Below, one piece after another: positions 1 to 9,073 of a DNA stretch of 64,000 nt. The notes under the pieces were generated by a model that was not told the DNA's origin, did no database searches, and saw only the letters and a list, made by a program, of their open reading frames with translations. The translations under genes and the position numbers were made by a program. Every line of letters begins with the position of its first letter. Positions within the stretch are counted from its first letter, which is position 1. Source of the stretch: Parapontixanthobacter aurantiacus (GTDB lineage Bacteria; Pseudomonadota; Alphaproteobacteria; Sphingomonadales; Sphingomonadaceae); the NCBI RefSeq assembly GCF_009827635.1, contig NZ_WTYW01000002.1, positions 62,001 to 126,000 of the forward strand, written 5' to 3'.

Positions 1-416
1 GCTGTCGCGCGGCGAAATACGATCTTCGCGCGAAGCACGTAGGTAAGCGTAAAACTGACGGCGACAGCGAAGAGCTTTGCCAAAAGCGTATCGAGGGCGA
101 GCCAGTCGGCAACGCCTACGATGGCCGTCGTGACGCCAAGACCGAGCAAGGCGGACAGGGCGAACAGGCCCTTCTGTTTCGATCGTGCGCGGCCCCGTTC
201 GGCCACACCGTCCTCGAAGACGAGCCGGCTCGACATTAACCAGTGGACCAGTATTCCCACCGAATAGCCGATGGCAGATGCCAATGCGTCAGCGACGTGG
301 GATTGCGCGAGCATCCAGAAAACGGACACATCGACGAGGAGCGCGGCGACGCTCACCCCGAGATAGCGCAGTGGACGCAAGTCCATAAAGCGCGCGAGGA
401 TCGGATACATGTCCAT
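1..416 (-). CDS. GtrA-like membrane protein (3' end cut by window edge)
   Basis: Reading the minus strand from ATG at 416 (or the second ATG at 410, which is better spaced from a G-rich Shine-Dalgarno run) gives an uninterrupted frame of about 138 codons that leaves the window at its left edge. The product is small and hydrophobic, with four predicted membrane segments separated by a short basic loop (around RGRARSKQK), and closes on an Arg/Phe-rich tail (IVFRR) typical of GtrA family proteins. The family is thought to help move lipid-linked sugars or flip polyprenyl-phosphate sugars in cell-surface glycan synthesis. It starts 18 bases after the stop of the UGM-like flavoprotein, so the two are probably co-transcribed. 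The substrate is unknown. Confidence 0.75.
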   Translation of the reverse strand, partial: MDMYPILARFMDLRPLRYLGVSVAALLVDVSVFWMLAQSHVADALASAIGYSVGILVHWLMSSRLVFEDGVAERGRARSKQKGLFALSALLGLGVTTAIVGVADWLALDTLLAKLFAVAVSFTLTYVLRAKIVFRRAT

Positions 417-434
417 GCCCCCCGGTATCCAACG

Positions 435-2057
435 TCAGGCCGCGTCGCGCCGCTTGGTCTCGCGCTCGTCCTCGACGATGCGGGTCGGCACGTCGCGCAG
501 CGAATTGAGCGCTGCCGCCTGATCTTCGGTAACGGTCCCGCGATCGGCGACGATCTGCTTTTCGGCTCCCTCGTCGCCCGCCTCGTGATACTCGGCATCC
601 TCGTTGACGCACCAGGTATCGTAGATCCGCTCGCCCGCGAGAATGTTCTCGACCGTCAGCATCGCGGTCATCATCGCGTGATCCTGATTGTTGTAGCGGT
701 GCATTCCATTGCGACCGACAAGGTGCAGCGTCGGGAATTTCTCTTCCAGTTCGCGGCGTACCTGGTCGACATTCGCAGCATAGTCGCCGTCATAGACCGG
801 ATAGGCCTTTTCCTGACGGACGACCGCCCCGCCGAACACCTTGTCCGGATCGACCAGCCCCAAAATATCCATCTCCCTCGTGGCCAGCGCGACGAGATCG
901 TCGTCCTTCATCGACCACAGGCTGTCGTCCTCGAAACAGAAATATTCGAGCCCGACGCAGGCCACGCCTTCGTCCGGCACCATTTCCGGCGACCAGCTGC
1001 GGAAGTTCTGCACGCGGCCGACCTTCACCTTGTCGTCGTGAATGTAGATCCAGTTGTCCGGAAACAGGTCCTCGGAGCGGATCATCAGCGCGACCGTCAG
1101 GAAGTCGCGGTAATTGAGGTCGGACGCCTGCAGCGTCGTCTGCGGCAGCGGATGAAGTTTCGTGGCAAGCTGCCGCATCGGCGCCGAACTGATCGCGTGG
1201 TCCGCCTCGATCGTCATCGAACCGTCGCTTCCGCGCGCCTTCATGCGCCAGCCACCCTTGCCGTCGCTGGCCAACTGTTCGAGTTCGTGCCCCATGATGA
1301 CCTGGCCGCCCATCGCAATGATCTTGTCGCGTGCGGTTTCCCACATCATGCCCGGACCGAGCCGCGGATAGCGGAAGGTTTCGAGCAAGGTCTTCACGGC
1401 CTGCCCGTCATTGGGCTTCTTGTTTAGGCCGAGGCTGCGTTTAAGGCCGTCGGTTACGGCGCCCCACAGGCTGAGACCCTTGATTCGCTGGGCTGCCCAG
1501 TCGGCGCTCATTTCGTCGCACGGCATGCCCCAGACCTTTTCGGTATAGGTCTTGAAGAAGATGGAATAGAGCTTCCGACCGAACTGGTTGACCGTCCAGT
1601 CCTCGAAGCTCTTCACTTCCTTAACCGGGAACAGCTTGTAGCGCAGATAGGATGCCATGCAGACGGTGGAGCGCAGGATGCCAAGGTTCCAGAGCGCCTC
1701 GAACGCCCGCAAGGGATAGCTGTAGAACTTCCCCTCGTAATAGATGCGGCTCATGCGCGGGCGCTGGATGAAGTCGTCGGGCAGGATCTCGTTCCACAGA
1801 TCCACGACCTGCTGGCTTTTGGAGAAGAAGCGATGCCCGCCGATATCGAAGCGATATCCTTCATGTTCGACGGTGCGGCTGATCCCGCCGACATAGCGAT
1901 CGTCCTTTTCGATGATCGCGACCGACTTGCCCTGCTTTGCGAGAAGGTAGCCGGCGGTCAGGCCAGCCGGACCGGCGCCGATGATCGCGACATCGACTTT
2001 CGTCGCCTGCGGACCTTCGCCAAAGACATTACCGGCAGCTGCGTTCTCGCTTCTCAT
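435..2057 (-). CDS. FAD-dependent oxidoreductase, UDP-galactopyranose mutase-like
   Basis: 540 residues. A Rossmann FAD-binding motif GAGPAG lies at residues 27-32 after a short N-terminal extension, followed by an acidic residue at the end of beta-2 (IIEKDD). The next block (GGISRTVEHEG, GGHRFFSK) is characteristic of the UGM/protoporphyrinogen-oxidase-like amine oxidase superfamily. It is longer than canonical Glf (about 380 residues) and belongs to the NAD(P)/FAD-dependent oxidoreductase group often found beside glycosyltransferases and GtrA proteins. The start is supported by a GGGGGGAA stretch just upstream. With the GtrA gene right behind it, a role in modifying a nucleotide sugar or lipid-linked sugar for a surface polysaccharide is likely, but the reaction is not established. 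Confidence 0.85.
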   Translation of the reverse strand: MRSENAAAGNVFGEGPQATKVDVAIIGAGPAGLTAGYLLAKQGKSVAIIEKDDRYVGGISRTVEHEGYRFDIGGHRFFSKSQQVVDLWNEILPDDFIQRPRMSRIYYEGKFYSYPLRAFEALWNLGILRSTVCMASYLRYKLFPVKEVKSFEDWTVNQFGRKLYSIFFKTYTEKVWGMPCDEMSADWAAQRIKGLSLWGAVTDGLKRSLGLNKKPNDGQAVKTLLETFRYPRLGPGMMWETARDKIIAMGGQVIMGHELEQLASDGKGGWRMKARGSDGSMTIEADHAISSAPMRQLATKLHPLPQTTLQASDLNYRDFLTVALMIRSEDLFPDNWIYIHDDKVKVGRVQNFRSWSPEMVPDEGVACVGLEYFCFEDDSLWSMKDDDLVALATREMDILGLVDPDKVFGGAVVRQEKAYPVYDGDYAANVDQVRRELEEKFPTLHLVGRNGMHRYNNQDHAMMTAMLTVENILAGERIYDTWCVNEDAEYHEAGDEGAEKQIVADRGTVTEDQAAALNSLRDVPTRIVEDERETKRRDAA

Positions 2058-2213
2058 ATATTCCCCCCGAAACAGCCGTGTCCGGCTTGACGAACTGATG
2101 GAAAGATGAGTGAACGATAATGGTTAAGGGAAAGTTTAAAGCGCCGATAAACCGGTGTTTGGGCAGCTCACGACGCGTTCCCGGGTGAAGAATGGAGCCA
2201 AGTTCGAGTTCGC

Positions 2214-2858
2214 TCAGGCCTGCCTGCGCTGCTCTTCCATGAGCATCGGGCATTGCAGGGTGGCCGCCAGATGCGCGAATTCCTTCAGCGCGAAATTGGT
2301 TTCGAAGACGCAGCCATAATTGGCATCGCGGCGCCAGCGGATGGTCGCGCGGATGTCGGGCAAGGCCGGGGTCTGGATCGTGACCTTCTGGTCGATCGCG
2401 AACAGCGTTTCGCTCTCGAGGCGCGCACCTTGCTGTGACAGGTTGCTGATGATCGCTTCGCTTCGTCCTGCCAGCGTCATGAGCTGGACCGGGATGAGGA
2501 TGCCGAGGCGCAGCTGGCGTTTCGGAAAGTTCCAGTCCTCCTTCAACAGCCGTTCGAGCGTTATGGGAGTCTTGAAGCGGAAGCTTGCCTGATTGTCGTC
2601 GTGACGCACCAGGACCAGTTCGAAAGTATCGCCGTTCTGCAATTCGAGCGACATGGCATGGTTTTCGGGGAGGGCGTGAAATGTCTTCACGCTGATCCCC
2701 GTCCGGGAAACGTCGCGGATGACGCAGACGAATTCCCCCTGCGCGCAGACGAGCTTGGCGGCGCGGATCATCGAAGTATAGCGCTGCGCCCCGCGCTGGT
2801 CGGCGCCGGACTGTGTCTCCGCTTCTTCTACTACTGCGCGAGTTTGCTGAAACTCCAT
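2214..2858 (-). CDS. Tandem PilZ-domain protein
   Basis: 214 residues from the internal ATG at 2858; the frame extends 11 codons further upstream to an ATG at 2891, but those codons do not look conserved. Two PilZ-like modules can be seen. The first carries an RxxxR motif (RGAQR) followed by DVSRTG, the second RQLRLG followed by NLSQQGA, so both roughly match the c-di-GMP-binding pattern RxxxR...(D/N)xSxxG. PilZ proteins relay cyclic-di-GMP to motility, polysaccharide export or gene expression. It has no signal peptide or membrane segment and is probably a cytoplasmic adaptor. It stands alone between the flavoprotein gene and tRNA-Leu, so the output it controls cannot be read from context. 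Confidence 0.8.
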   Translation of the reverse strand: MEFQQTRAVVEEAETQSGADQRGAQRYTSMIRAAKLVCAQGEFVCVIRDVSRTGISVKTFHALPENHAMSLELQNGDTFELVLVRHDDNQASFRFKTPITLERLLKEDWNFPKRQLRLGILIPVQLMTLAGRSEAIISNLSQQGARLESETLFAIDQKVTIQTPALPDIRATIRWRRDANYGCVFETNFALKEFAHLAATLQCPMLMEEQRRQA

Positions 2859-3013
2859 CGAACGCGATCCTCGGCCACATGCTTCGAACATACCCGATTC
2901 GCGACGTCCAGATGGAAGTGCCGGGTTTCTTTACACTGCGATAAGGCCAAATGTCTTAAAGCGAGGATAATTGGAGCGAAGATGGAGCGCTTTTGCTGCC
3001 GGAATAAGTTTCC

Positions 3014-3098
3014 TGGTGCGGGTGGCGGGACTCGAACCCGCACGAGCAAAGCTCAGGGGATTTTAAGTCCCCGGCGTCTACCATTCCGCCACACCCGC
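3014..3098 (-). tRNA. tRNA-Leu (anticodon UAA)
   Basis: The minus strand folds as a class II tRNA. It has a 7-bp acceptor stem GCGGGTG/CACCCGC, an anticodon stem GGGGA/TCCCC around loop CTTAAAA (anticodon TAA), a long variable arm, a T-arm GGGTTCGAGTCCC, discriminator A and an encoded CCA (3014-3016). It is 85 nt including CCA. No integrase or attachment-site duplication was seen beside it. Confidence 0.95.
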
Positions 3099-3187
3099 AC
3101 TTTGGAACGGCTGCCGGAACTAGCGATGCTGCGGTTTCGGAGCAAGAAAACTTCGTGGACGTCGCTTCGGCGCTGTGCCTGCGACCT

Positions 3188-3472
3188 TCAATCCTCGTTG
3201 AGGAGGCGGCGCATTTCCTTGCCCGGCTTGAAGAACGGGACGCGCTTGGCATCCACTTCGACGGTTTCGCCGGTCCGCGGGTTGCGTCCCTGGCGCGCTT
3301 CCCGCTCCCTTGTCGAAAAGGTTCCGAAACCTCGCAATTCGACGCGTCCGCCCTCGGCCAGCTGCCGAGCGATTTCTTCGAAGAACAGGTCGACTACCTG
3401 CTCGATCTCCTCGCTGCGCAATTCCGGGTTCCCCTCACCCAGCTTTTGCAACAATTCGGAACGTATCATCAA
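3188..3472 (-). CDS. ihfB: Integration host factor subunit beta
   Basis: 94 residues, the usual length for an HU/IHF subunit. The sequence starts [10 protein letters not shown] after an extra Met and contains [23 protein letters not shown] and a FKPGKEMR end. This matches IHF-beta rather than HU: the GRNPRTG beta-arm tip with the intercalating proline, and the PFFKPGKE motif. It pairs with IhfA (not in this window) to form a heterodimer that bends DNA sharply and assists recombination, transcription and replication. Downstream on the same strand is tRNA-Leu, upstream the GntR regulator gene; the 218-base upstream gap makes a private promoter likely. Confidence 0.93.
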   Translation of the reverse strand: MMIRSELLQKLGEGNPELRSEEIEQVVDLFFEEIARQLAEGGRVELRGFGTFSTREREARQGRNPRTGETVEVDAKRVPFFKPGKEMRRLLNED

Positions 3473-3690
3473 TCTCTCCAGCGATGCGAGGATTTATCAG
3501 CAAAGGTTAGACCGGCCTGTTGAGCGTTTGACCTTCAGGCCGGAGCGATTGCAGCGATATCGTTCGCCGATGCATTCGAAACACGCGTTACCGCAATCCA
3601 TACGCTTAACATAGTATAAATCTAACGCAATAAACTCCTGATCTTAGCGGTCCGACGTTGCGACGCCACACTTGGACAACCAATCTGAAG

Positions 3691-4032
3691 TCAGGCTAGT
3701 TCCAGCAATTCGCGCGGATTGAGGCCGAGCCGTTCGATCCGTTCCTTGATGCCGGGCCATTCCTCGCGCAGGAATTGTTCGCGCTCTATCGCGAAAAGCC
3801 GCTGGGCTGCGCCCTTCACGACATACATACCCACGCCGCGCTGCACTGCCACAAGACCGTCCGCCTGGAATTGCTGATAGGCTTTCGCCACGGTCAGCGG
3901 ATTGGCGCCCTGTTCCGAGGCCATGGTGCGAACCGACGGAAGCATCTCGCCTTCCTTGTAGCGCCCGTCGATGATCGCGGCCGCAATGAGGTCGCGAAGC
4001 TTGAGATAGACGGGGCGGCTGGACTGGCTCAT
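3691..4032 (-). CDS. GntR-family transcriptional regulator (YtrA-like)
   Basis: 113 residues with an N-terminal winged helix (about residues 8-75): PVYLKLRDLIAAAI, the EGEMLPSVRTMA helix, and NPLTVAKAYQQFQADGLV, the recognition helix-wing of GntR proteins. The C-terminal part is only about 40 residues, too short for a FadR or HutC ligand domain, which places it in the YtrA-type short group usually linked to transporter control. It lies divergently from the POT peptide transporter at 4280 with a roughly 250-base shared upstream region, so it may regulate that transporter, itself, or both. The link is from position only. Confidence 0.85.
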   Translation of the reverse strand: MSQSSRPVYLKLRDLIAAAIIDGRYKEGEMLPSVRTMASEQGANPLTVAKAYQQFQADGLVAVQRGVGMYVVKGAAQRLFAIEREQFLREEWPGIKERIERLGLNPRELLELA

Positions 4033-4279
4033 CGATCATTCCTCGGATATCGCGGCGGTTGGGCAATCCGCCGACGTGCTTCAGTGCCATAAGACAGCAG
4101 TGCGCGTCAAGTTCCCGACCCGGCGATTGGGCGGCGCTTTGACGCGAACAGGGCGATGTTTTCACCCGTTTCAAAGGAAACTACGGCTTCACAAGGGCGA
4201 AAGAGACGCTAGGGTGCGCGCTTTCGGGGAGAGCCTGCTGCAATCAGGCCGATAACGATCGAGGGACAGCGACACTATC

Positions 4280-6151
4280 ATGGTTGAGGGCGTATTCTTT
4301 ACATTCGGTTCCGCTTACGAGATGTGGGCCTTTCGCATCGCCGTAATTGCGCTGGTATCGTTCCTGATCGGTGGGATGGTCCTCATCACCCGCCCGCAGG
4401 AAGAGGTTGTGGGACACCCCAAAGGCCTGTTCCTGTTGTTCATGGCCGAGATGTGGGAGCGCTTCTCCTACTACGGCATGCGGGCGCTGCTGATCTTCTA
4501 TCTCGTTCAGCATTGGCTGTTTTCAGACGCGGAAGCCTCCGTCATCTATGGAGCCTACACCGCGCTCGTTTATATCGCTCCGGTCGTCGGCGGTTACTTG
4601 GCCGACCGTTACGTCGGTCAGCGCAAGGCGGTGCTGTTCGGCGCGGTCCTGCTGACTTTCGGCCATTTTTTCATGGCTTTCGAAGGCGACGGGTCGCTGG
4701 GGCAGGACAACCCCATGCTCAACGTCTTCTGGCTCGCATTGGCGCTGATCATTGTGGGCTCGGGCTTCCTCAAGGCGAATATCTCTGTCCTCGTCGGCCA
4801 ATTGTACTCGCGGACCGACATCCGCCGCGATCCTGCCTACACGATCTTCTACATGGGGATTAACGTCGGCGCGGCGACGGCTTCGATCATCTGCGGCTAC
4901 CTCGGTCAGACGGTCGGCTGGGAATACGGCTTCGGCCTGGCCGGTTTTGGGATGCTGATCGGCCTCGTATTCTTCGTCATCGGTAAGCCGCTGCTGAAAG
5001 GCAAAGGCGAGCCGCAACATCCGGAACGGATCGCCGGCGGCAAGGAATGGCTCATCTACGGCGCGGGCCTCGGCATGGTCGCACTTTGCTGGCTCGCCAT
5101 TCAGTACCAGGAACTGGTGGGCGTGCTGCTCGGCGGGTTCGGCGGAGCCCTCGTCGCTTATGTCCTCGCAATCGTCACCTTCCAGATGGCGTATGGCTCG
5201 TGGAAACAGGCCCCGACCGTGCCGTTCTTCATCTACATTTCGAGTGCCGTCGGTCTGATCATCTCGCTGATTGCAGCGTCGCAAGGCAGCGTGCCAGCGC
5301 AATATACGGCTGGCGCCTCGCTGCTCGTACTGATTGGCGTATTGGTTCAGCAATCGCTGTCCAAGGTCTTCCACGAACGTGACCGCATCTTCGCGGCCAT
5401 GTTCCTGATTATCGTATCGGTCGTATTTTGGGCACTGTTCGAACAGGCAGGCTCCAGCCTCAACCTGTTTACCGACCGTCATGTCGATACGCAGGGTGTA
5501 AGCGCTTCTATCTTCCAATCCGTTAATGCGATCTATATCGTGCTGCTCGCACCGCTGTTCGCGATGTTGTGGCAAGGGTTGGCTCGGAAAGGCGCAGAAC
5601 CAAGCACGCCGATGAAGTTCGGCCTCGCGGTCGTGCAGGTTGGCCTTGGCTTCCTCGTGCTGGTCTGGGGTGCGGAAAGCGTCGGCATCAACGTTCCGAC
5701 GCCGGTAATCTTCATCTTTCTCATCTACCTGCTCCACACGACCGGCGAGCTTTGCCTCAGCCCGGTCGGTCTCAGCGCGATGAACCGCCTGAGCCCTGCG
5801 CATATCGCTTCGCTGGTCATGGGTACGTGGTTCTTCGCTTCGGCAACGGGTAATTTTGCCGCAGGCCTGATTGCCGCCGCCACCGGCGCGGAAGGCGTTG
5901 GAGAGGAGGCCGGAAAACAGCTTGTCCTCGACGTCTATTCGACGGTCGGCTGGTACGCCGTCGGCATTGGCGTCGCGGTCATGGTAGTGAGTCCGCTGGT
6001 CAAGAAGCTCCTGCATCTCGACACACTTCGTGACGATAATGTCGGTGACGACCTGGAAGGACAGGCGGGAGCCGGCCTCGAAGCTCAGGAAGCCGGAATG
6101 CACCCGGCCACCAATCCTCAGGCACCGGGCAAGCATGAGGAAAACCGCTGA
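4280..6151 (+). CDS. POT-family proton-coupled oligopeptide transporter
   Basis: 623 residues with about 14 hydrophobic segments. Residues 52-66 carry the POT signature (EMWERFSYYGMRALL), whose ExxER element is the proton-coupling motif, and ADRYVGQRKAV follows. A second conserved block (TTGELCLSPVGLS) lies near residue 490, also typical of POT/PTR2 transporters such as DtpT. The protein should import di- and tripeptides with protons across the inner membrane. A hydrophilic Gly/Glu/Ala-rich tail of about 45 residues follows the last segment. A clear terminator stands just after the stop, making this a monocistronic unit. A divergent GntR regulator precedes it. Confidence 0.93.
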   Translation: MVEGVFFTFGSAYEMWAFRIAVIALVSFLIGGMVLITRPQEEVVGHPKGLFLLFMAEMWERFSYYGMRALLIFYLVQHWLFSDAEASVIYGAYTALVYIAPVVGGYLADRYVGQRKAVLFGAVLLTFGHFFMAFEGDGSLGQDNPMLNVFWLALALIIVGSGFLKANISVLVGQLYSRTDIRRDPAYTIFYMGINVGAATASIICGYLGQTVGWEYGFGLAGFGMLIGLVFFVIGKPLLKGKGEPQHPERIAGGKEWLIYGAGLGMVALCWLAIQYQELVGVLLGGFGGALVAYVLAIVTFQMAYGSWKQAPTVPFFIYISSAVGLIISLIAASQGSVPAQYTAGASLLVLIGVLVQQSLSKVFHERDRIFAAMFLIIVSVVFWALFEQAGSSLNLFTDRHVDTQGVSASIFQSVNAIYIVLLAPLFAMLWQGLARKGAEPSTPMKFGLAVVQVGLGFLVLVWGAESVGINVPTPVIFIFLIYLLHTTGELCLSPVGLSAMNRLSPAHIASLVMGTWFFASATGNFAAGLIAAATGAEGVGEEAGKQLVLDVYSTVGWYAVGIGVAVMVVSPLVKKLLHLDTLRDDNVGDDLEGQAGAGLEAQEAGMHPATNPQAPGKHEENR

Positions 6152-6163
6152 ACTGGATGACGG

Positions 6164-6193
6164 GGGCCGGAAGCAATTCCGGCCCTTGTTCTT
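6164..6193 (+). terminator. Rho-independent terminator after the POT transporter
   Basis: A 9-bp perfect stem GGGCCGGAA/TTCCGGCCC closed by a GCAA tetraloop is followed by TTGTTCTT. It lies 12 bases past the transporter stop and ends the transcript before the amidohydrolase pair. Confidence 0.85.
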
Positions 6194-6226
6194 CGTAACC
6201 GACACTTCAAGGATCGAAAGCATCGC

Positions 6227-7618
6227 ATGATCGCCAACAAACTCCTCCCCGCAATCGTCCTCGCCGCGCTCTCGCTTTCGGGATGTGCAACGACGTCCAG
6301 TGACGAGAGCGCGCGCAGCGCGAGCAACGAGGGCGCTCCGCTCGGCGAAGACGGACGCGAGCCCTACGCCTCGACCTATCGCGCTTATCCCGGCACGCCC
6401 ACCGCGCTGGTCGGTGCGACCGTGTTCGACGGCAATGGTGGGCGGATCGACAATGGGACGGTGCTGTTTTCCAATGGCGAAGTCGTCGCGATCGGCGATG
6501 CCTCGCTCTCGACCGACGGCTACACGGTCATGGATGGCCGCGGCAAGTTCGTGACGCCGGGCATCATCGACATTCACTCGCATCTGGGCGATTACCCGAC
6601 GCCGTCTGTCGATGCCCATTCGGACGGCAACGAAGCGACCAATCCGACGACGCCTGATGTCTGGGCGGAGCATTCGGTCTGGCCGCAGGACCCGGGGTTC
6701 AGCCGCGCGCTCGCCAATGGCGGCGTCACGGCGCTGCAGATCCTGCCCGGTTCCGCAAACCTCGTGGGCGGACGCTCGGTCACGCTGAAGAACGTGCCCG
6801 CCCGGACCGTCCAGGGCATGAAGTTTCCCGGTGCGCCCTACGGCATGAAGATGGCCTGCGGCGAGAACCCGAAGCGGGTTTACGGCGGGAGGGGTCGTAT
6901 GCCCTCGACGCGCATGGGCAACTTCGCCGTGAACCGGCAGACCTGGCTCGATGCGCGCAAATACGCCGATGGAGAGCGCGACGAACGCAATCTTGCGAAC
7001 GAGACGCTGGCCGGCGTGCTCGACGGCGAGATACTCGTCCACAATCACTGCTACCGCGCCGACGAAATGGCCCTCGTCATGGATATGGCGAAGGAGATGG
7101 GCTACAAGGTCAGCGCTTTCCACCACGCCGTCGAAAGCTACAAGATCGGCGATCTCCTGCGTGAGAACGACGTATGCAGTGCCATCTGGGCCGACTGGTA
7201 CGGTTTCAAGATGGAGAGCTATGACGGCATTCCCGAAAACGCCGCGTTGCTGCAACAGGCCGGGGCCTGCGTGGTCATTCACTCCGACGACGAGAACGGT
7301 ATCCAGCGCCTCAATCAGGAAGCGGCCAAGGCGCAGGCCGACGGTCGCCGCATGGGCATCGACATTCCCGACGCGGAAGTCATCCGCTGGCTGACGCTCA
7401 ATGCCGCAAAGGCAATGGGGATCGACGAGATGACCGGGAGCCTGGAGACCGGCAAGATGGCGGACATCGTCCTGTGGAACGGCAACCCGTTGTCTGTCTA
7501 TTCGCGGCCCGAAAAGGTCTGGATCGACGGTGCCCTGATGTATGACGTGCTCGATCCGAAACGCCGACCGATCAGCGACTTCGAACTCGGCCAGCCTGGC
7601 GAAGGAGACGTGAAATGA
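6227..7618 (+). CDS. Amidohydrolase-family lipoprotein (imidazolonepropionase-like)
   Basis: 463 residues. A signal peptide ends in a lipobox LSGC (Cys20), predicting a lipid-anchored protein facing the periplasm. The body is an amidohydrolase (metal-dependent TIM-barrel) fold. The HxH ligand pair is at 117/119 (DIHSHLG), further candidate ligands are in VHNHCYRADE and AFHHAVES, and the late Asp is in HSDDENG. The C-terminal MADIVLWNGNPL strand is the standard closing beta-sandwich motif of imidazolonepropionase-like enzymes. All metal ligands appear intact, so it is probably active, perhaps on peptides or cyclic amides outside the cytoplasm. The stop overlaps the start of the next gene (ATGA), so the two are translationally coupled. 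Confidence 0.85.
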   Translation: MIANKLLPAIVLAALSLSGCATTSSDESARSASNEGAPLGEDGREPYASTYRAYPGTPTALVGATVFDGNGGRIDNGTVLFSNGEVVAIGDASLSTDGYTVMDGRGKFVTPGIIDIHSHLGDYPTPSVDAHSDGNEATNPTTPDVWAEHSVWPQDPGFSRALANGGVTALQILPGSANLVGGRSVTLKNVPARTVQGMKFPGAPYGMKMACGENPKRVYGGRGRMPSTRMGNFAVNRQTWLDARKYADGERDERNLANETLAGVLDGEILVHNHCYRADEMALVMDMAKEMGYKVSAFHHAVESYKIGDLLRENDVCSAIWADWYGFKMESYDGIPENAALLQQAGACVVIHSDDENGIQRLNQEAAKAQADGRRMGIDIPDAEVIRWLTLNAAKAMGIDEMTGSLETGKMADIVLWNGNPLSVYSRPEKVWIDGALMYDVLDPKRRPISDFELGQPGEGDVK

Positions 7619-9000
7619 GCCTTCGTTCGAAAACCCTTCTTGCCCTCGCGGCGCTAGCCTTGCCGACAGCCGCCGCAGCGCAGGACATGGCGATAACCAA
7701 TGCGACCGTCGCGATCGGCGACGGTTCTGATCCGATCGAGGGGGCGACTGTCGTCGTCCGGAACGGGCGCGTTGTCGCTGCTGGCCCCGATGTCGCCGTG
7801 CCGGCCGATATGCAGGCGGTGGACGGTACCGGTCGCTGGGTCACGCCGGGCCTCTTCTCGGCCATGACGTCGCTCGGCCTGTGGGACGTCGAGGCCGTCG
7901 ACGAGAGCAACGATACGGCTGCAGGCAATTCGCCCTTCGGTGCTGCCCTCGATGTCGCTCCGGCGCTTAATCCAGCATCGCAACACGTGGCGGTCAACCG
8001 CGCCGCCGGCATCACCCGAGCAAGCGTTTTCTCGCGACCGTCGAGTTCCATCTTCGGAGGCCAGGGGGCCATCGTCGATCTGGGCGCAGACCGCGAGATG
8101 CTCGTCCGCCCGAGGGCCTTCCAGTTCGTCGCGCTCGGCGAATACGGCGCGCGGATTGCCGGAGGCAGCCGGACGAGTGCTCATGCCCTGCTTCGCAATG
8201 CCCTTCGCGAGGCGCGGCAATATGGCATGGATTCGCGCATTTCCGGCGTCGCGTCGCGCCCGCCGGAGCAGCGGACCGGGGACGACCTGCCGCTCGATCC
8301 GCGGCTCCTCGACAACCAGACGGAGCGCGGCGACGACGTGCTTCTCTCCCGCTTCGATGCAGCCGCTCTCGTGCCCGTCGTCAATGGCGAGCAACCGCTC
8401 TACGTGTTCGCCGAGCGGGCATCGGACATTCGCGAAGTCATTGCTCTGAAAGAGGATTTCCCGAACCTGCGCCTCGTCCTGGTGGGCGCGAGCGAGGGTT
8501 GGCTGGTCGCGGACGACATCGCTGCCGCGAACCTGCCGGTCATCGCCGATCCGCTGGACGATCTGCCCGCGAGTTTCGAACAATTGGCCGCCACGCAAAG
8601 CAATGTCGGGCGGATGGTCGCAGCCGGAGTGAAGGTCGCGATCGGCGGCCTGACGGGCGGCACGGGCGATCAGGCGCGCAACGCGCCGCAATATGCCGGG
8701 AACCTCGTCGCGCTGACGAAGGTGCCGGGTGCGACGGGTCTTTCCTGGGGTCAGGCCTTCGCCACGATCAGTTCGACACCCGCAGAAATCTCAGGTTACG
8801 GTGGCCGGTTCGGGACGCTCGCGCCGGGAGCGGCAGGCGACCTCGTCATCTGGGACGGCGACCCGCTCGAAACCTCGTCGGCGGCGATGCGCGTCTTCAT
8901 CGACGGGGTCGAACAACCGCTCGAAAATCACCAGACACGGCTGAGAGAGCGGTATCGCGACCTCGACGAAAGCGATCTTCCCAAGGCTTACGACTGGTAA
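7615..9000 (+). CDS. Amidohydrolase-fold exported protein lacking the metal site
   Basis: 461 residues with a cleavable signal peptide (about residues 1-22, ending AAAAQ). It has the same fold as its upstream neighbour: a VRNGRVVAAG start, TPG before the first barrel strand, and a GDLVIWDGDPLE closing strand. The metal-binding motif is lost: where the neighbour has IDIHSHLG this protein has FSAMTSLG, so both histidines are replaced (Met84, Ser86). The later His and Asp ligand positions are not recognisable either (LVGASEGW, AIGGLTGG). I infer a non-catalytic partner, possibly a heteromer subunit of the intact enzyme. Codon use and signal peptide look normal, so it is not simply decaying. Confidence 0.8.
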   Translation: MSLRSKTLLALAALALPTAAAAQDMAITNATVAIGDGSDPIEGATVVVRNGRVVAAGPDVAVPADMQAVDGTGRWVTPGLFSAMTSLGLWDVEAVDESNDTAAGNSPFGAALDVAPALNPASQHVAVNRAAGITRASVFSRPSSSIFGGQGAIVDLGADREMLVRPRAFQFVALGEYGARIAGGSRTSAHALLRNALREARQYGMDSRISGVASRPPEQRTGDDLPLDPRLLDNQTERGDDVLLSRFDAAALVPVVNGEQPLYVFAERASDIREVIALKEDFPNLRLVLVGASEGWLVADDIAAANLPVIADPLDDLPASFEQLAATQSNVGRMVAAGVKVAIGGLTGGTGDQARNAPQYAGNLVALTKVPGATGLSWGQAFATISSTPAEISGYGGRFGTLAPGAAGDLVIWDGDPLETSSAAMRVFIDGVEQPLENHQTRLRERYRDLDESDLPKAYDW

Positions 9001-9073
9001 AAGAAGACGAATTCCAGCGCTGAGCACAATGATGTCGAGAAGGGGTCAAGCGATACCAAGGGAGTAGTTGGCG

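Noticed and set aside
2110-2145. A TTAA-rich stretch (GGTTAAGGGAAAGTTTAA) before the UGM-like gene resembling a CtrA box
   Set aside because: The two TTAA halves are eight bases apart, not the seven needed, so I did not call it.
4523-7282. A 919-codon frame antisense to the POT and amidohydrolase genes
   Set aside because: It runs across the clear terminator at 6164-6193 and through two real genes, with composition typical of antisense noise.
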